This document shows, one piece after another, positions 56,985 through 64,000 of a stretch of DNA of 64,000 bases (positions within the stretch are counted from its first letter, which is position 1; each line of letters starts with the position of its first letter). A program made the position numbers and the translations under genes. The stretch comes from Chelativorans sp. YIM 93263. GTDB lineage: Bacteria; Pseudomonadota; Alphaproteobacteria; Rhizobiales; Rhizobiaceae. The stretch lies in assembly GCF_028767125.1 (NCBI RefSeq), contig NZ_JAKCWP010000012.1:21627-85626 (forward strand), given 5' to 3'. The notes below the pieces were generated by a model. That model was not told the DNA's origin. It worked only from the letters and a program-made list of their open reading frames with translations, and searched no databases.

Positions 56985-58183
56985 CAGTTTCCTCCCTTGG
57001 CCGCAGCAACGATTTTTCGCGCGGCATCGTCAAGATCGTCGGCGGCAATCACGTTCAGCCCCGACTCCTCGATTATCTTTTTGCCTTCGAGGACATTCGT
57101 GCCTTCGAGCCGCACCACCAGCGGAACCTCGAGGCCCACTTCCCTGACAGCGCTTACCACGCCCTCGGCGATCACATCGCATCGCATGATGCCGCCGAAG
57201 ATATTGATCAGAATGCCTTTTACATTCGAGTCGCTGGTGATGATCTTGAAGGCTGCCGCCACCTTCTCCGCTGTAGCGCCGCCACCGACGTCGAGAAAAT
57301 TCGCCGGCTCGCCGCCATGATGCTTGATGATATCCATTGTTGCCATGGCAAGGCCGGCGCCGTTGACCATGCAGCCGATATCGCCATCGAGCGCGATATA
57401 GGAAAGATCGTAGCGGGAGGCGGCGAGTTCCTTGGCATCCTCCTCTGTCTCGTCGCGCAGGTTGGCGAGTTCAGGCCGCCGCTCCAATGCATTGGAATCG
57501 AAGCCGACCTTCGCATCGAGGCAGACAAGCCGCCCCTCATTGGTCAACACCAGAGGGTTGATCTCCAGCATCTCCATGTCGGTGGCGGTGAAGGCCGCGT
57601 AAAGCTGCTGGGCCAAAATACCCGCCTGCTTTGCGAGATCGCCCTGAAGTCCGAGCGCCTTCGCAACCAGACGGCCGTGATAAGGCATGAAGCCGGTGGC
57701 CGGATCGACAGTCAGTGTAATCACTTTTTCCGGCGTGTCGGCGGCAACGGTCTCGATGTCCATGCCGCCCTCGGTGGAGACGACGAACGCAACGCGGCTC
57801 GTGGAACGGTCAATCAGGAGCGAGATGTAAAATTCACTTTCGATCCGTGAGCCGTTCTCCACGTAGAGGCGATTGACCTCCTTGCCGTCCGGTCCCGTCT
57901 GCACGGTGACTAGTGTGTTGCCCAGCATTTCTACGGCATGCGCGCGTACTTCGGCGGTTGTTTCGGCAAGTCGCACGCCGCCTTTGGCGTCAGCGCCGAG
58001 CTCCTTGAACTTGCCCTTGCCGCGCCCGCCTGCGTGAATTTGCGATTTAACAACGAAAACCGGACCTTCGAGCCCGGCGGCCACTCCCACCGCCTCCTCG
58101 GCGTCCATTGCCGGCGCGCCATTGGGCACCGGGACGCCGAAGCTCTTCAGCACGGACTTCGCCTGATACTCATGAATATGCAT
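56984..58183 (-). CDS. sucC: Succinyl-CoA synthetase beta subunit (SucC-type)
   Basis: 399 residues, ATP-grasp: starts MHIHEYQAK, then [13 protein letters not shown] for nucleotide binding, INPLV, and the C-terminal FLDVGGGA and [10 protein letters not shown]. The FGGIMRCD form is the succinate type rather than the malate type (FAGINRCD). The ATG at 58183 has GGAGAGG in front. It is co-transcribed with sucD; the upstream acyl-CoA ligase is separated by a 112-base gap with a large hairpin (58223-58286). Confidence 0.92.
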   Translation of the reverse strand: MHIHEYQAKSVLKSFGVPVPNGAPAMDAEEAVGVAAGLEGPVFVVKSQIHAGGRGKGKFKELGADAKGGVRLAETTAEVRAHAVEMLGNTLVTVQTGPDGKEVNRLYVENGSRIESEFYISLLIDRSTSRVAFVVSTEGGMDIETVAADTPEKVITLTVDPATGFMPYHGRLVAKALGLQGDLAKQAGILAQQLYAAFTATDMEMLEINPLVLTNEGRLVCLDAKVGFDSNALERRPELANLRDETEEDAKELAASRYDLSYIALDGDIGCMVNGAGLAMATMDIIKHHGGEPANFLDVGGGATAEKVAAAFKIITSDSNVKGILINIFGGIMRCDVIAEGVVSAVREVGLEVPLVVRLEGTNVLEGKKIIEESGLNVIAADDLDDAARKIVAAAKGGN

Positions 58184-58222
58184 CGAGATGTTACCTCTCC
58201 ATAACACCGGAAGAGTCCGGAG

Positions 58223-58286
58223 GCCGGGTTCTGGCCCAGTTGTGGCCTGGCCCGGGAGATCGCCCGGGAACTGGCCGGAACCCGGC
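58223..58286 (-). repeat. Large intercistronic hairpin between the acyl-CoA ligase and sucC
   Basis: The arms GCCGGGTTCTGGCC-AGTT and its near-perfect complement pair over about 18 bp, with one mismatch and one bulge, and an inner CCCGGG-AGATCG-CCCGGG hairpin sits in the loop. It lies wholly within the gap 58184-58295. No T run follows, so it is not a typical terminator; mRNA stability or a partial stop between the genes is more likely. Confidence 0.65.
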
Positions 58287-58295
58287 TTGGGATGA

Positions 58296-60422
58296 TCACA
58301 GAAGGCCTGCGCCGCGCGCCCATTTGTATTTGGCGCCCAGGACCTCGACCGGCAGTTCGGTCGAATAGGCGTAGGCCGGGATACCGTGCTGGTAGAGATA
58401 CTCCGCAGCTTCCTCCACCTCGACATCGCCGGCCAGGGATGCGACCATCGGCTTTTCAATGCCCTTCGCCGCCATCTCCTCCTTTACTTCGACCATCAGC
58501 TTGGCAAAGACCATGGGTGGGGTGACGATGGTATGCCAGTAGCCCAGGATCAGCGCATGAATGCGGTCGTCCTCGAGACCGAGCTTGACCGTGTTCTTAT
58601 ACGTCTGGGGCGGCTCGCCACCGGTGATGTCGACCGGATTTCCAGCCGCGCCGAAAGGCGGGATGAACTTGCGGAAAGCCGCGTCAAGGTCGTCCGGCAT
58701 CGACATCAGGTCCAGCCCGTTATCGACGCAGGCATCCGACAGGAGCACGCCGGAACCGCCCGCCCCGGTGATGATGACGACGTTTTCGCCCTTCGGCGTC
58801 GGCAGAACGGGAACGCCACGGGCGAATTCCAGAAGCTGACGAAGGGACCGGGCACGGATGACGCCGCACTGCTTGAAGACATCCTCGTAGATCTTGTCGT
58901 CGCCGGCGAGCGCACCGGTGTGAGAGGATGCGGCCTTGGCGCCGGCGGAGGTGCGGCCCGCCTTGAGCACGACCACGGGCTTGGTCTTCGAGACGCGCTT
59001 TGCGACTTCCGCGAAGGCGCGCCCGTCCTTCAAATCCTCGCAATGCTGGGCGATGATTTTCGTATTGTCGTCCTGCTCGAAGAAGGCAAGCAGGTCGTCC
59101 TCGTCAATATCCGACTTGTTGCCGAGGCCGACAATGGCCGACACGCCCATCTGGGCCGAGCGGGAGAAGCCGATAATGGCCATGCCGATCCCGCCAGACT
59201 GAGAGGAGAGGGCGGCAGAGCCCTTCACGTCATAGGCGGTGCAGAAGGTGGCGCAGAGGTTCTCCGGCGTATAATAGAAGCCGTAGATGTTCGGCCCCAT
59301 CATTCGGATGTTGTACTTGCGGCCGATTTTGACGATCTCATCCTGCAGTTCCGGGGCGCCGGCTTCCGCGAAGCCGGAGGGGATGAGAACCGCACCCGGG
59401 ATGCCCTTCTCGCCGCAGTCGGTTAGCGCATTGGCAACCAGCTTGGCGGGGATAGCAAATATCGCGGTATCGATCTCACCCGGCACGTCCTTGACGCTGC
59501 GATAGACTTTGTGGCCCAGAATTTCCTCGGCTTTGGGGTGGATCGGGTAGATCTGTCCCTTGTAACCTCCGTTGATGAGGTTCTTCATGACCGAGTTGCC
59601 GATCTTGCCGTCCTCGGCAGAGGCGCCGATCACTGCCACGGCCTTGGGTCGCATGATGCGGTTCATCGCCTCAACGATCTCGTCCTGGCTCGGGCGATGA
59701 CGGGGCTCGGGCTGATCGTAATCGACTACAATGCGCACGTCAGCGGCTATCGCGCCGTCTTCGGTGGCAAAGACCGGGTTGAGGTCGAGTTCGGAAATCT
59801 CCGGATAGTCGTTTACGAGTTCGGAAACGCGGACGATCATGTCGGCAAGCGCCTCACGATTGACCGGGTCACCTCCGCGAACGCCCTTAAGCATCTCGGC
59901 AGCCTGAATGCTGTCGAGCATGGATAGCGCCTCGCTCTTTGTCACCGGCGCGAGGCGGAAGGTGACGTCCTTCAGGACTTCCACGAGAATGCCGCCGAGT
60001 CCGAAGGCGACCAGCTTGCCAAAGCTGCCGTCGGTGACGGCGCCGATGATGACCTCTTGGCCACCGGTGAGCATTTGCTGCACCTGAACGCCGTCTATCT
60101 TGGCATCGGACTTGTAGGAGCGGGCGTTGGCGACGATCTTGTCGTAGTTTTCCCGCGCCTCTTCGGCGGAGTTGACTCCCACGACGACCCCGCCGGCTTC
60201 CGTCTTGTGCAGGATATCGGGGGAGACGATCTTCATCACCACCGGAAAGCCGATGTCGGAGGCGAGCTTCGCTGCTTCATCGGCATTTGCGGCCAGCCCT
60301 TCCTTGGGAACAGTGATCCCGTAGGCATCGCACAGCATCTTGCCTTCGGGAGCCGTGAGCGCTTGGCGGCCCTCTGTTCGCACCGTTTCCAGAACGTTAC
60401 GGACGACGGTTTTGTCGAGCAT
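58296..60422 (-). CDS. ADP-forming acetate/acyl-CoA ligase family protein (ATP-grasp first, CoA-binding domain second)
   Basis: 708 residues. The ATP-grasp (beta) domain is N-terminal (about 1-230; [19 protein letters not shown]). The CoA-binding Rossmann domain follows (about 255-; [15 protein letters not shown]), then the ligase domain with the phospho-accepting His501 in SSHTGAL. This beta-alpha order is a rearrangement of the separate-subunit enzyme. It forms an acyl-CoA with ATP or the reverse; substrates of the family include acetate, propionate, aryl acids and sulfoacetate. The ATG at 60422 has AAGGAGGAGGAGG. It is the first gene of the run to sucC-sucD. Confidence 0.9.
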   Translation of the reverse strand: MLDKTVVRNVLETVRTEGRQALTAPEGKMLCDAYGITVPKEGLAANADEAAKLASDIGFPVVMKIVSPDILHKTEAGGVVVGVNSAEEARENYDKIVANARSYKSDAKIDGVQVQQMLTGGQEVIIGAVTDGSFGKLVAFGLGGILVEVLKDVTFRLAPVTKSEALSMLDSIQAAEMLKGVRGGDPVNREALADMIVRVSELVNDYPEISELDLNPVFATEDGAIAADVRIVVDYDQPEPRHRPSQDEIVEAMNRIMRPKAVAVIGASAEDGKIGNSVMKNLINGGYKGQIYPIHPKAEEILGHKVYRSVKDVPGEIDTAIFAIPAKLVANALTDCGEKGIPGAVLIPSGFAEAGAPELQDEIVKIGRKYNIRMMGPNIYGFYYTPENLCATFCTAYDVKGSAALSSQSGGIGMAIIGFSRSAQMGVSAIVGLGNKSDIDEDDLLAFFEQDDNTKIIAQHCEDLKDGRAFAEVAKRVSKTKPVVVLKAGRTSAGAKAASSHTGALAGDDKIYEDVFKQCGVIRARSLRQLLEFARGVPVLPTPKGENVVIITGAGGSGVLLSDACVDNGLDLMSMPDDLDAAFRKFIPPFGAAGNPVDITGGEPPQTYKNTVKLGLEDDRIHALILGYWHTIVTPPMVFAKLMVEVKEEMAAKGIEKPMVASLAGDVEVEEAAEYLYQHGIPAYAYSTELPVEVLGAKYKWARGAGLL

Positions 60423-60525
60423 GATCCTCCTCCTCCTTGGGTGGGCGCCTACGTCTCCTCTGACGCGGCGGAATTGGCATAAGCCTGCAGGGCCGACAGC
60501 CCGAAGCCGCCATTGTGCAGAACTC

Positions 60526-60559
60526 TGGTATTTTGTATTCCACAAGCGGGAGCTGTCAA
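60526..60559 (-). promoter_or_regulatory. Operator A (60526-60542) with promoter of the acyl-CoA ligase operon
   Basis: TGGTAT-TTTGT-ATTCCA at 60526-60542. On the minus strand TTGACA (-35, 60559-60554) is followed after 16 bases by TACAAA (-10), which overlaps this repeat. Repression of the acyl-CoA ligase-sucC-sucD operon by the GntR protein is predicted. Confidence 0.65.
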
Positions 60560-60624
60560 CCGGAAACTTGCTTGCAAGAATTGGCTGATGAAGGGTGCTA
60601 CTTAGCCGAATACGAAAAAACGCG

Positions 60625-60659
60625 TTGCCTGACCGTCACGATTAGAATACATTATACCA
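60625..60659 (+). promoter_or_regulatory. Promoter with operator B (60643-60659) for the transporter gene
   Basis: TTGCCT (60625-60630), 17 bases, TACATT (60648-60653) as promoter. The inverted repeat TAGAAT-ACATT-ATACCA at 60643-60659 covers the -10 box, so binding there would block it. It is the same repeat as in the divergent ligase promoter, 100 bases away. Confidence 0.65.
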
Positions 60660-60736
60660 AGATCGTGGGCAGCGAAGGAGCCATTCAGCATAGGAATAAG
60701 CATTTTACTGGAGGAGTAGGAGGAGGATTTCATCAC

Positions 60737-62143
60737 ATGAGCGACACGACATCATCATCGGATGCAAATGTATTTCCGAGAGACACCAGCGGCGTCGAAA
60801 GTACGGTGCTTCCTGGCAAGGACCGCGTCATAAATCTTGAGGCTCCGGGCACGGGGGCGAGAGATACCTGGAAAGCAATGGGCCCCGGCATTGCTGCCGC
60901 CATGACCGGCATCGGCGCCAGCCATCTCATGCACGCGCCCACGGCGGGCGCACAATACGGCTACGCCTTGCTGTGGATTATTCCCGTGGCGTATCTGTTG
61001 AAGTATTGCGCCTTTGAATTCGCCCACCGCTACACACTTGTCCGCGGCGAAAGCATCATGGAGGCTTACGAGCGTTTCGGCAAATGGCCGCTATGGTATC
61101 TGGGCTTCCAGTCCCTGGCGAACACGTTCGGCATTGCCGGCAGGGCACTGGGGTGCGCAGCATTGCTCTGGGCGGCGTTCCCGTTTCTTCCGCTGCAGGT
61201 ATGGGCGGTCCTGATCCTGGTCACCTGCGTGGGCATTCTATGGGCGGGCAAGTACGCCGCCCTCGAAAGCGCTGTGAAACTGGCAATCATCGTCTTCGCG
61301 CTTGCCTCTCTCACCGCCTTCGTCCTGCAGGCGCCGAACCCGACCGAGTATATGACGCGTCTGTTACCGACCCTTCCACCGATTGGTGCGGCGCTCCTCT
61401 TCGGCGCCATGTTCGGCTATTTCCCCACCACGGTCGAAGTCGCGCCCATGCAATCGAACTGGGCCGTCGACAAGAAAAGCGGAATGGTGAGGGTCCGAGA
61501 GCTGGAGCGGCAGGGCTATAAGGTCAACATGGCTCCGAGCTACATGCGCAACTACATGAAGCTTTTCAAGCGCGACATGAACATCAGCTATGTCATCTCA
61601 ATGGTGACTGGCATGGCGTTCCTGATCGTCGGCGCCGTGGTCCTCAATCCGATCGGGCTGGTGCCGGAAAGCCGCGAAATGGGCCTGACCATCGCCCGCA
61701 TCTACACGGATACGTTCGGAGCTTGGATCTTTCCGGTGATCATCGCCGGTGGCGTTGCGGCATTGTTCTCGACCGTCTTCACCTATTTCGACGGGCAGGC
61801 GCGCATCTTCGAGGAATGCTGCGTTCGGCTGCGGCGGAGATGGGATGATCCGCAGACGCGCCAGCTCATCTACCGCGGGTTCCAGATCCTATGGATCGTG
61901 GCTGGAACGGCGATTATCTTCGGCCTGCCGCGGCCAATCTTCGTCGTACAGGTCGCGTCTGTGCTTGCGCTCTTGTTCTCGCCGCTTCTGTTCTGGATGA
62001 ACATCAAAGCCATCAAGGACAATTTCTCCGGGCCGGATCTGGAGTTCATGCCGTCCAAGTTCATGTTCGCTTGGGCCTGGGCCGGTATGATCGGCCTGGC
62101 CGTAATCAGCTTGTATGTTCTCTATCTGCAGTTCCTTACCTGA
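60737..62143 (+). CDS. Nramp-related membrane transporter lacking the canonical metal-binding motifs
   Basis: 468 residues, about eleven membrane helices, with the start of helix 1 (MGPGIAAAM) and downstream QYGYALLW placing it in the Nramp (COG1914-like) fold. The helix 1 DPGN is replaced by GIGASH and the helix 6 MPH by FGYFPTTVEVAP, so manganese/iron transport by the known mechanism is unlikely. The ATG at 60737 follows a long GGAGG-rich site. Clustered with CoA ligases under a shared operator, it may import an organic acid or another ligand; that is inference. Confidence 0.8.
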   Translation: MSDTTSSSDANVFPRDTSGVESTVLPGKDRVINLEAPGTGARDTWKAMGPGIAAAMTGIGASHLMHAPTAGAQYGYALLWIIPVAYLLKYCAFEFAHRYTLVRGESIMEAYERFGKWPLWYLGFQSLANTFGIAGRALGCAALLWAAFPFLPLQVWAVLILVTCVGILWAGKYAALESAVKLAIIVFALASLTAFVLQAPNPTEYMTRLLPTLPPIGAALLFGAMFGYFPTTVEVAPMQSNWAVDKKSGMVRVRELERQGYKVNMAPSYMRNYMKLFKRDMNISYVISMVTGMAFLIVGAVVLNPIGLVPESREMGLTIARIYTDTFGAWIFPVIIAGGVAALFSTVFTYFDGQARIFEECCVRLRRRWDDPQTRQLIYRGFQILWIVAGTAIIFGLPRPIFVVQVASVLALLFSPLLFWMNIKAIKDNFSGPDLEFMPSKFMFAWAWAGMIGLAVISLYVLYLQFLT

Positions 62144-62171
62144 CTGTACTGATCACGCGACTCGAAACCAG

Positions 62172-62196
62172 AAAGGGCCCACGGGGCCCTTTTTTT
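62172..62196 (+). terminator. Intrinsic terminator after the transporter gene
   Basis: A 9-bp stem AAAGGGCCC / GGGCCCTTT with loop ACG, followed by a T run (62190-62196). A strong Rho-independent terminator, 28 bases after the transporter stop. Confidence 0.9.
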
Positions 62197-62562
62197 GACA
62201 AGGGCAGCACTCAAGTTCCGCGTGCTGCTCATATGAAGCCGCTCGCTCCTCGACATCCGTCTCGATAATTATCGATTGCGTGCTCTCAGCTCAGGGTGAT
62301 TCCCGCATTGTCGACAACGGGCCTGTGCTCTTCATATTGCCTCCCACATCGAGCGATAGGCGGGCGGCAGATAGAATCTCGTTCAGTTCATGCTGGCGCA
62401 CATAAGCGCGCCGAGGACCAAACAGCACTTCCTCGATGAAGCTGCATAAGCCGCTCCGAGGGCGTGCGTTTCGCTGCCCAGAGGGGGCTTAAAGATCCAG
62501 CTTTCTTGTACCGCACGACGAGAGGCGCGAGATACAATCCGGTGCTCCGGCTGAACCTTTTC
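62197..62562. other. Gap between terminator and the ketopantoate-reductase-like gene promoter
   Basis: About 365 bases with no gene I can support. Short minus-strand frames here look like decayed coding but match no family that I can name. Confidence 0.4.
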
Positions 62563-62596
62563 TTGACTCGGCACGAGATTGGAATTATGTATACCA
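62563..62596 (+). promoter_or_regulatory. Promoter with operator C (62580-62596) for the reductase gene
   Basis: TTGACT (62563-62568), 17 bases, TATGTA (62586-62591). The repeat TGGAAT-TATGT-ATACCA at 62580-62596 covers the -10 box, a typical repressor site. It is the fourth copy of the local repeat, 58 bases before the start codon. Confidence 0.7.
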
Positions 62597-62653
62597 GAAA
62601 TACCAACATGGTTGCGATGCCCGGCGCCCCCATGACTGGCCGAGGAGGAAATC

Positions 62654-63670
62654 ATGAAAATCTGCATTTTTGGCGCGGGCGCGATCGGCGGCTATATGGC
62701 GGTGATGCTAAAGCGCGGCGGCGCCGACGTCTCGCTAATCGCACGCGGCCCGCATCTCAAGGCTATTCAGGAGAACGGCCTCAAGCTGCTGCTCGACGGT
62801 GAGGAAATCGTCGAACGCATGCCGGCAAGCAGAACCCCGAGCGACATGGGCCCGCAGGACTATGTCATCGTTGCGCTAAAGGCACACCAAGCATGGGAAT
62901 CCGCCGCCGACATGGCTCCGCTGCTCCATGAAGGCACTTCCGTAGTGACAGCGCAGAACGGTCTGCCCTGGTGGTACTTCTATGGTCTCGGTTCGGCGTT
63001 CTCGGATATGCGGTTACAGAGCGTAGATCCGGGCAACCGGCAATGGAACCTGATCGGTCCGCAGCGCGCCATTGGGGCGACCGTCTATCCGGCCACCGAG
63101 ATCGTCGAGCCGGGCGTCATCAAGCATATCTACGGCAACCAATTCGGCCTCGGCGAGCCCGATCGCAGCGAGAGCGCGCGCGTCGCGGCGTTGGCTTCGG
63201 TGCTGGAGGCGGGCGGCTTGAAGCCGCGGTTCTACGAAGACATCCGTAACGACATCTGGATCAAATTGTGGGGCAATCTTTGCTTCAATCCGATTTCGGC
63301 GCTGACTGGCGCAACATTGGATGTGGTGGCCACGGACCCGGGCACACGGGTTCTCGCCCGCAACATGATGATCGAGGCGCAGCGCATCGCCGAACATTTC
63401 GGCGCCTCGTTCCGCGTCGATGTGGAGCGTCGTATCAACGGCGCCGCCGGTGTTGGCGCGCATCGAACGTCGATGCTGCAGGATGTCACCATTGGGCGCC
63501 CCATCGAACTTGATGCCCTTCTGTCCTCAGTTCAGGAGATGGGGCGTCTTGGCGGTTTTGAGACGCCATTCATCGATAGTGTCTTGGCGCTCGCCCAACA
63601 GATGGGGCGTGTGAAGGGGCTCTACCCGACTTTTCCGGAAGCCGAATCGGGGCAGCGGCTGGCTTCGTAA
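62654..63670 (+). CDS. Ketopantoate reductase family oxidoreductase (2-dehydropantoate 2-reductase-like)
   Basis: 338 residues. N-terminal NAD(P) motif IFGAGAIGGYMAVMLKRGG, the VALKAHQ segment near residue 75 with the catalytic lysine, and the C-terminal domain with DIWIKLWGNLCFNPISALTG. The family reduces 2-oxo-acids or oxidises hydroxy acids. It is somewhat longer than PanE of E. coli, and paralogues of this kind often act on other 2-oxo acids. The location under operator C suggests a catabolic role here rather than pantothenate synthesis. Confidence 0.85.
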   Translation: MKICIFGAGAIGGYMAVMLKRGGADVSLIARGPHLKAIQENGLKLLLDGEEIVERMPASRTPSDMGPQDYVIVALKAHQAWESAADMAPLLHEGTSVVTAQNGLPWWYFYGLGSAFSDMRLQSVDPGNRQWNLIGPQRAIGATVYPATEIVEPGVIKHIYGNQFGLGEPDRSESARVAALASVLEAGGLKPRFYEDIRNDIWIKLWGNLCFNPISALTGATLDVVATDPGTRVLARNMMIEAQRIAEHFGASFRVDVERRINGAAGVGAHRTSMLQDVTIGRPIELDALLSSVQEMGRLGGFETPFIDSVLALAQQMGRVKGLYPTFPEAESGQRLAS

Positions 63671-63776
63671 CGGTCGCACCGTCCCAGCGCAGGGAAACCA
63701 TAACCTTGCGAGGCTGCTCCACGTTCGTTCGGCGAACGGCCCGGGCCAGATCCCGAGCATACACAGGGCTGCAATC

Positions 63777-64000
63777 ATGATCAGTGCATTCGTTCCAACT
63801 GAAATCCTGAGCGGCGAACCGCGCGTGGCCGCTTCGCCGGAAACGGTGAAGCGGTTGGTTGGGCTAGGATTGGACGTGGCAGTGGAGACGGGAGCGGGGT
63901 TAGCCTCTCGTATCACCGATGCTGAGTTCGAGAGGGCGGGGGCTTCTATCGGCAAGGCTTCCGATGCCGCCAAAGCCGATGTGGTGCTGAAGGTGCGGCG
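63777..64000 (+). CDS. Start of NAD(P) transhydrogenase alpha subunit / alanine dehydrogenase family gene (partial)
   Basis: 74 complete codons are present: a beta-strand start (ISAFVPTEI), then GEPRVAASPETVKRL and VAVETGAGLASR, matching the N-terminal domain of PntA and alanine dehydrogenases. The gene runs off the window at 64000, so the choice between the two cannot be made. It follows the ketopantoate-reductase-like gene after 106 bases in the same direction. Confidence 0.75.
   Translation, partial: MISAFVPTEILSGEPRVAASPETVKRLVGLGLDVAVETGAGLASRITDAEFERAGASIGKASDAAKADVVLKVR

Noticed and set aside
56984-58183. sucC as malate-CoA ligase (mtkA)
   Set aside because: Residues such as FGGIMRCD match the succinate type; no serine-cycle genes nearby.
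1-64000. tRNA, rRNA and CRISPR features
   Set aside because: None seen; no cloverleaf-like genes or spaced repeat arrays were found by reading the sequence, although a tRNA scan could not be run.

Overview
The window is a GC-rich chromosome segment of an alphaproteobacterium, most likely order Hyphomicrobiales (Rhizobiales), close to the Mesorhizobium/Nitratireductor/Chelativorans group. The signs are a GcrA cell-cycle regulator, a PodJ-like Sel1 polarity protein, a class I lysyl-tRNA synthetase, a GTTC-N7-GTTC LexA box and the four-gene ligase-associated DNA damage response set. No rRNA, tRNA, CRISPR array, intact insertion sequence or prophage was seen.

Layout. 0.2-6.2 kb: DNA repair locus, exonuclease-ligase divergent from Lhr-type helicase-PdeM, with a LexA box between them. 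6.2-11.7 kb: TIGR02186/TauE membrane pair and a 1211-residue PodJ-like protein. 12.1-16.8 kb: fatty-acid beta-oxidation genes (thiolase, FadJ-like, thioesterase, GST-kappa isomerase). 16.9-26.4 kb: S24 repressor, lysS, TerB-like, sterol-desaturase-like, solute-binding protein with a palindromic element at its start, XagB-like glycosyltransferase, phoR, phoU. 26.4-40.9 kb: mostly housekeeping genes (gcrA, argD-argF-hslO, apaG, a CDP-alcohol transferase, an SSF-histidine kinase facing a LuxR-type regulator, pyrD, a MATE pump, proC).

41.0-48.8 kb is a decayed accessory island. It holds a frameshifted lysR, a frameshifted EamA transporter, two broken sugar-type ABC permeases and a ureG remnant. 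Intact HpcH/HpaI aldolase, fused aconitase X and periplasmic GDPD genes lie among them. 48.8-53.7 kb is a TetR-RND efflux operon with a 20-bp-spaced double operator.

54.2-64.0 kb is the most interesting part: a locus for an unknown (probably organic-acid) substrate. It encodes a GntR/FCD regulator with a quinone oxidoreductase, an ADP-forming acyl-CoA ligase, a second-type SucC-SucD pair, an Nramp-fold transporter lacking the metal-binding motifs, a ketopantoate-reductase-like enzyme and the start of a PntA/alanine-dehydrogenase-like gene. I find the same inverted repeat, TGGWAT-N5-ATWCCA (one base relaxed at one site), at four promoters of this locus. In three it overlaps the -10 box, which suggests one local regulon under the GntR protein.
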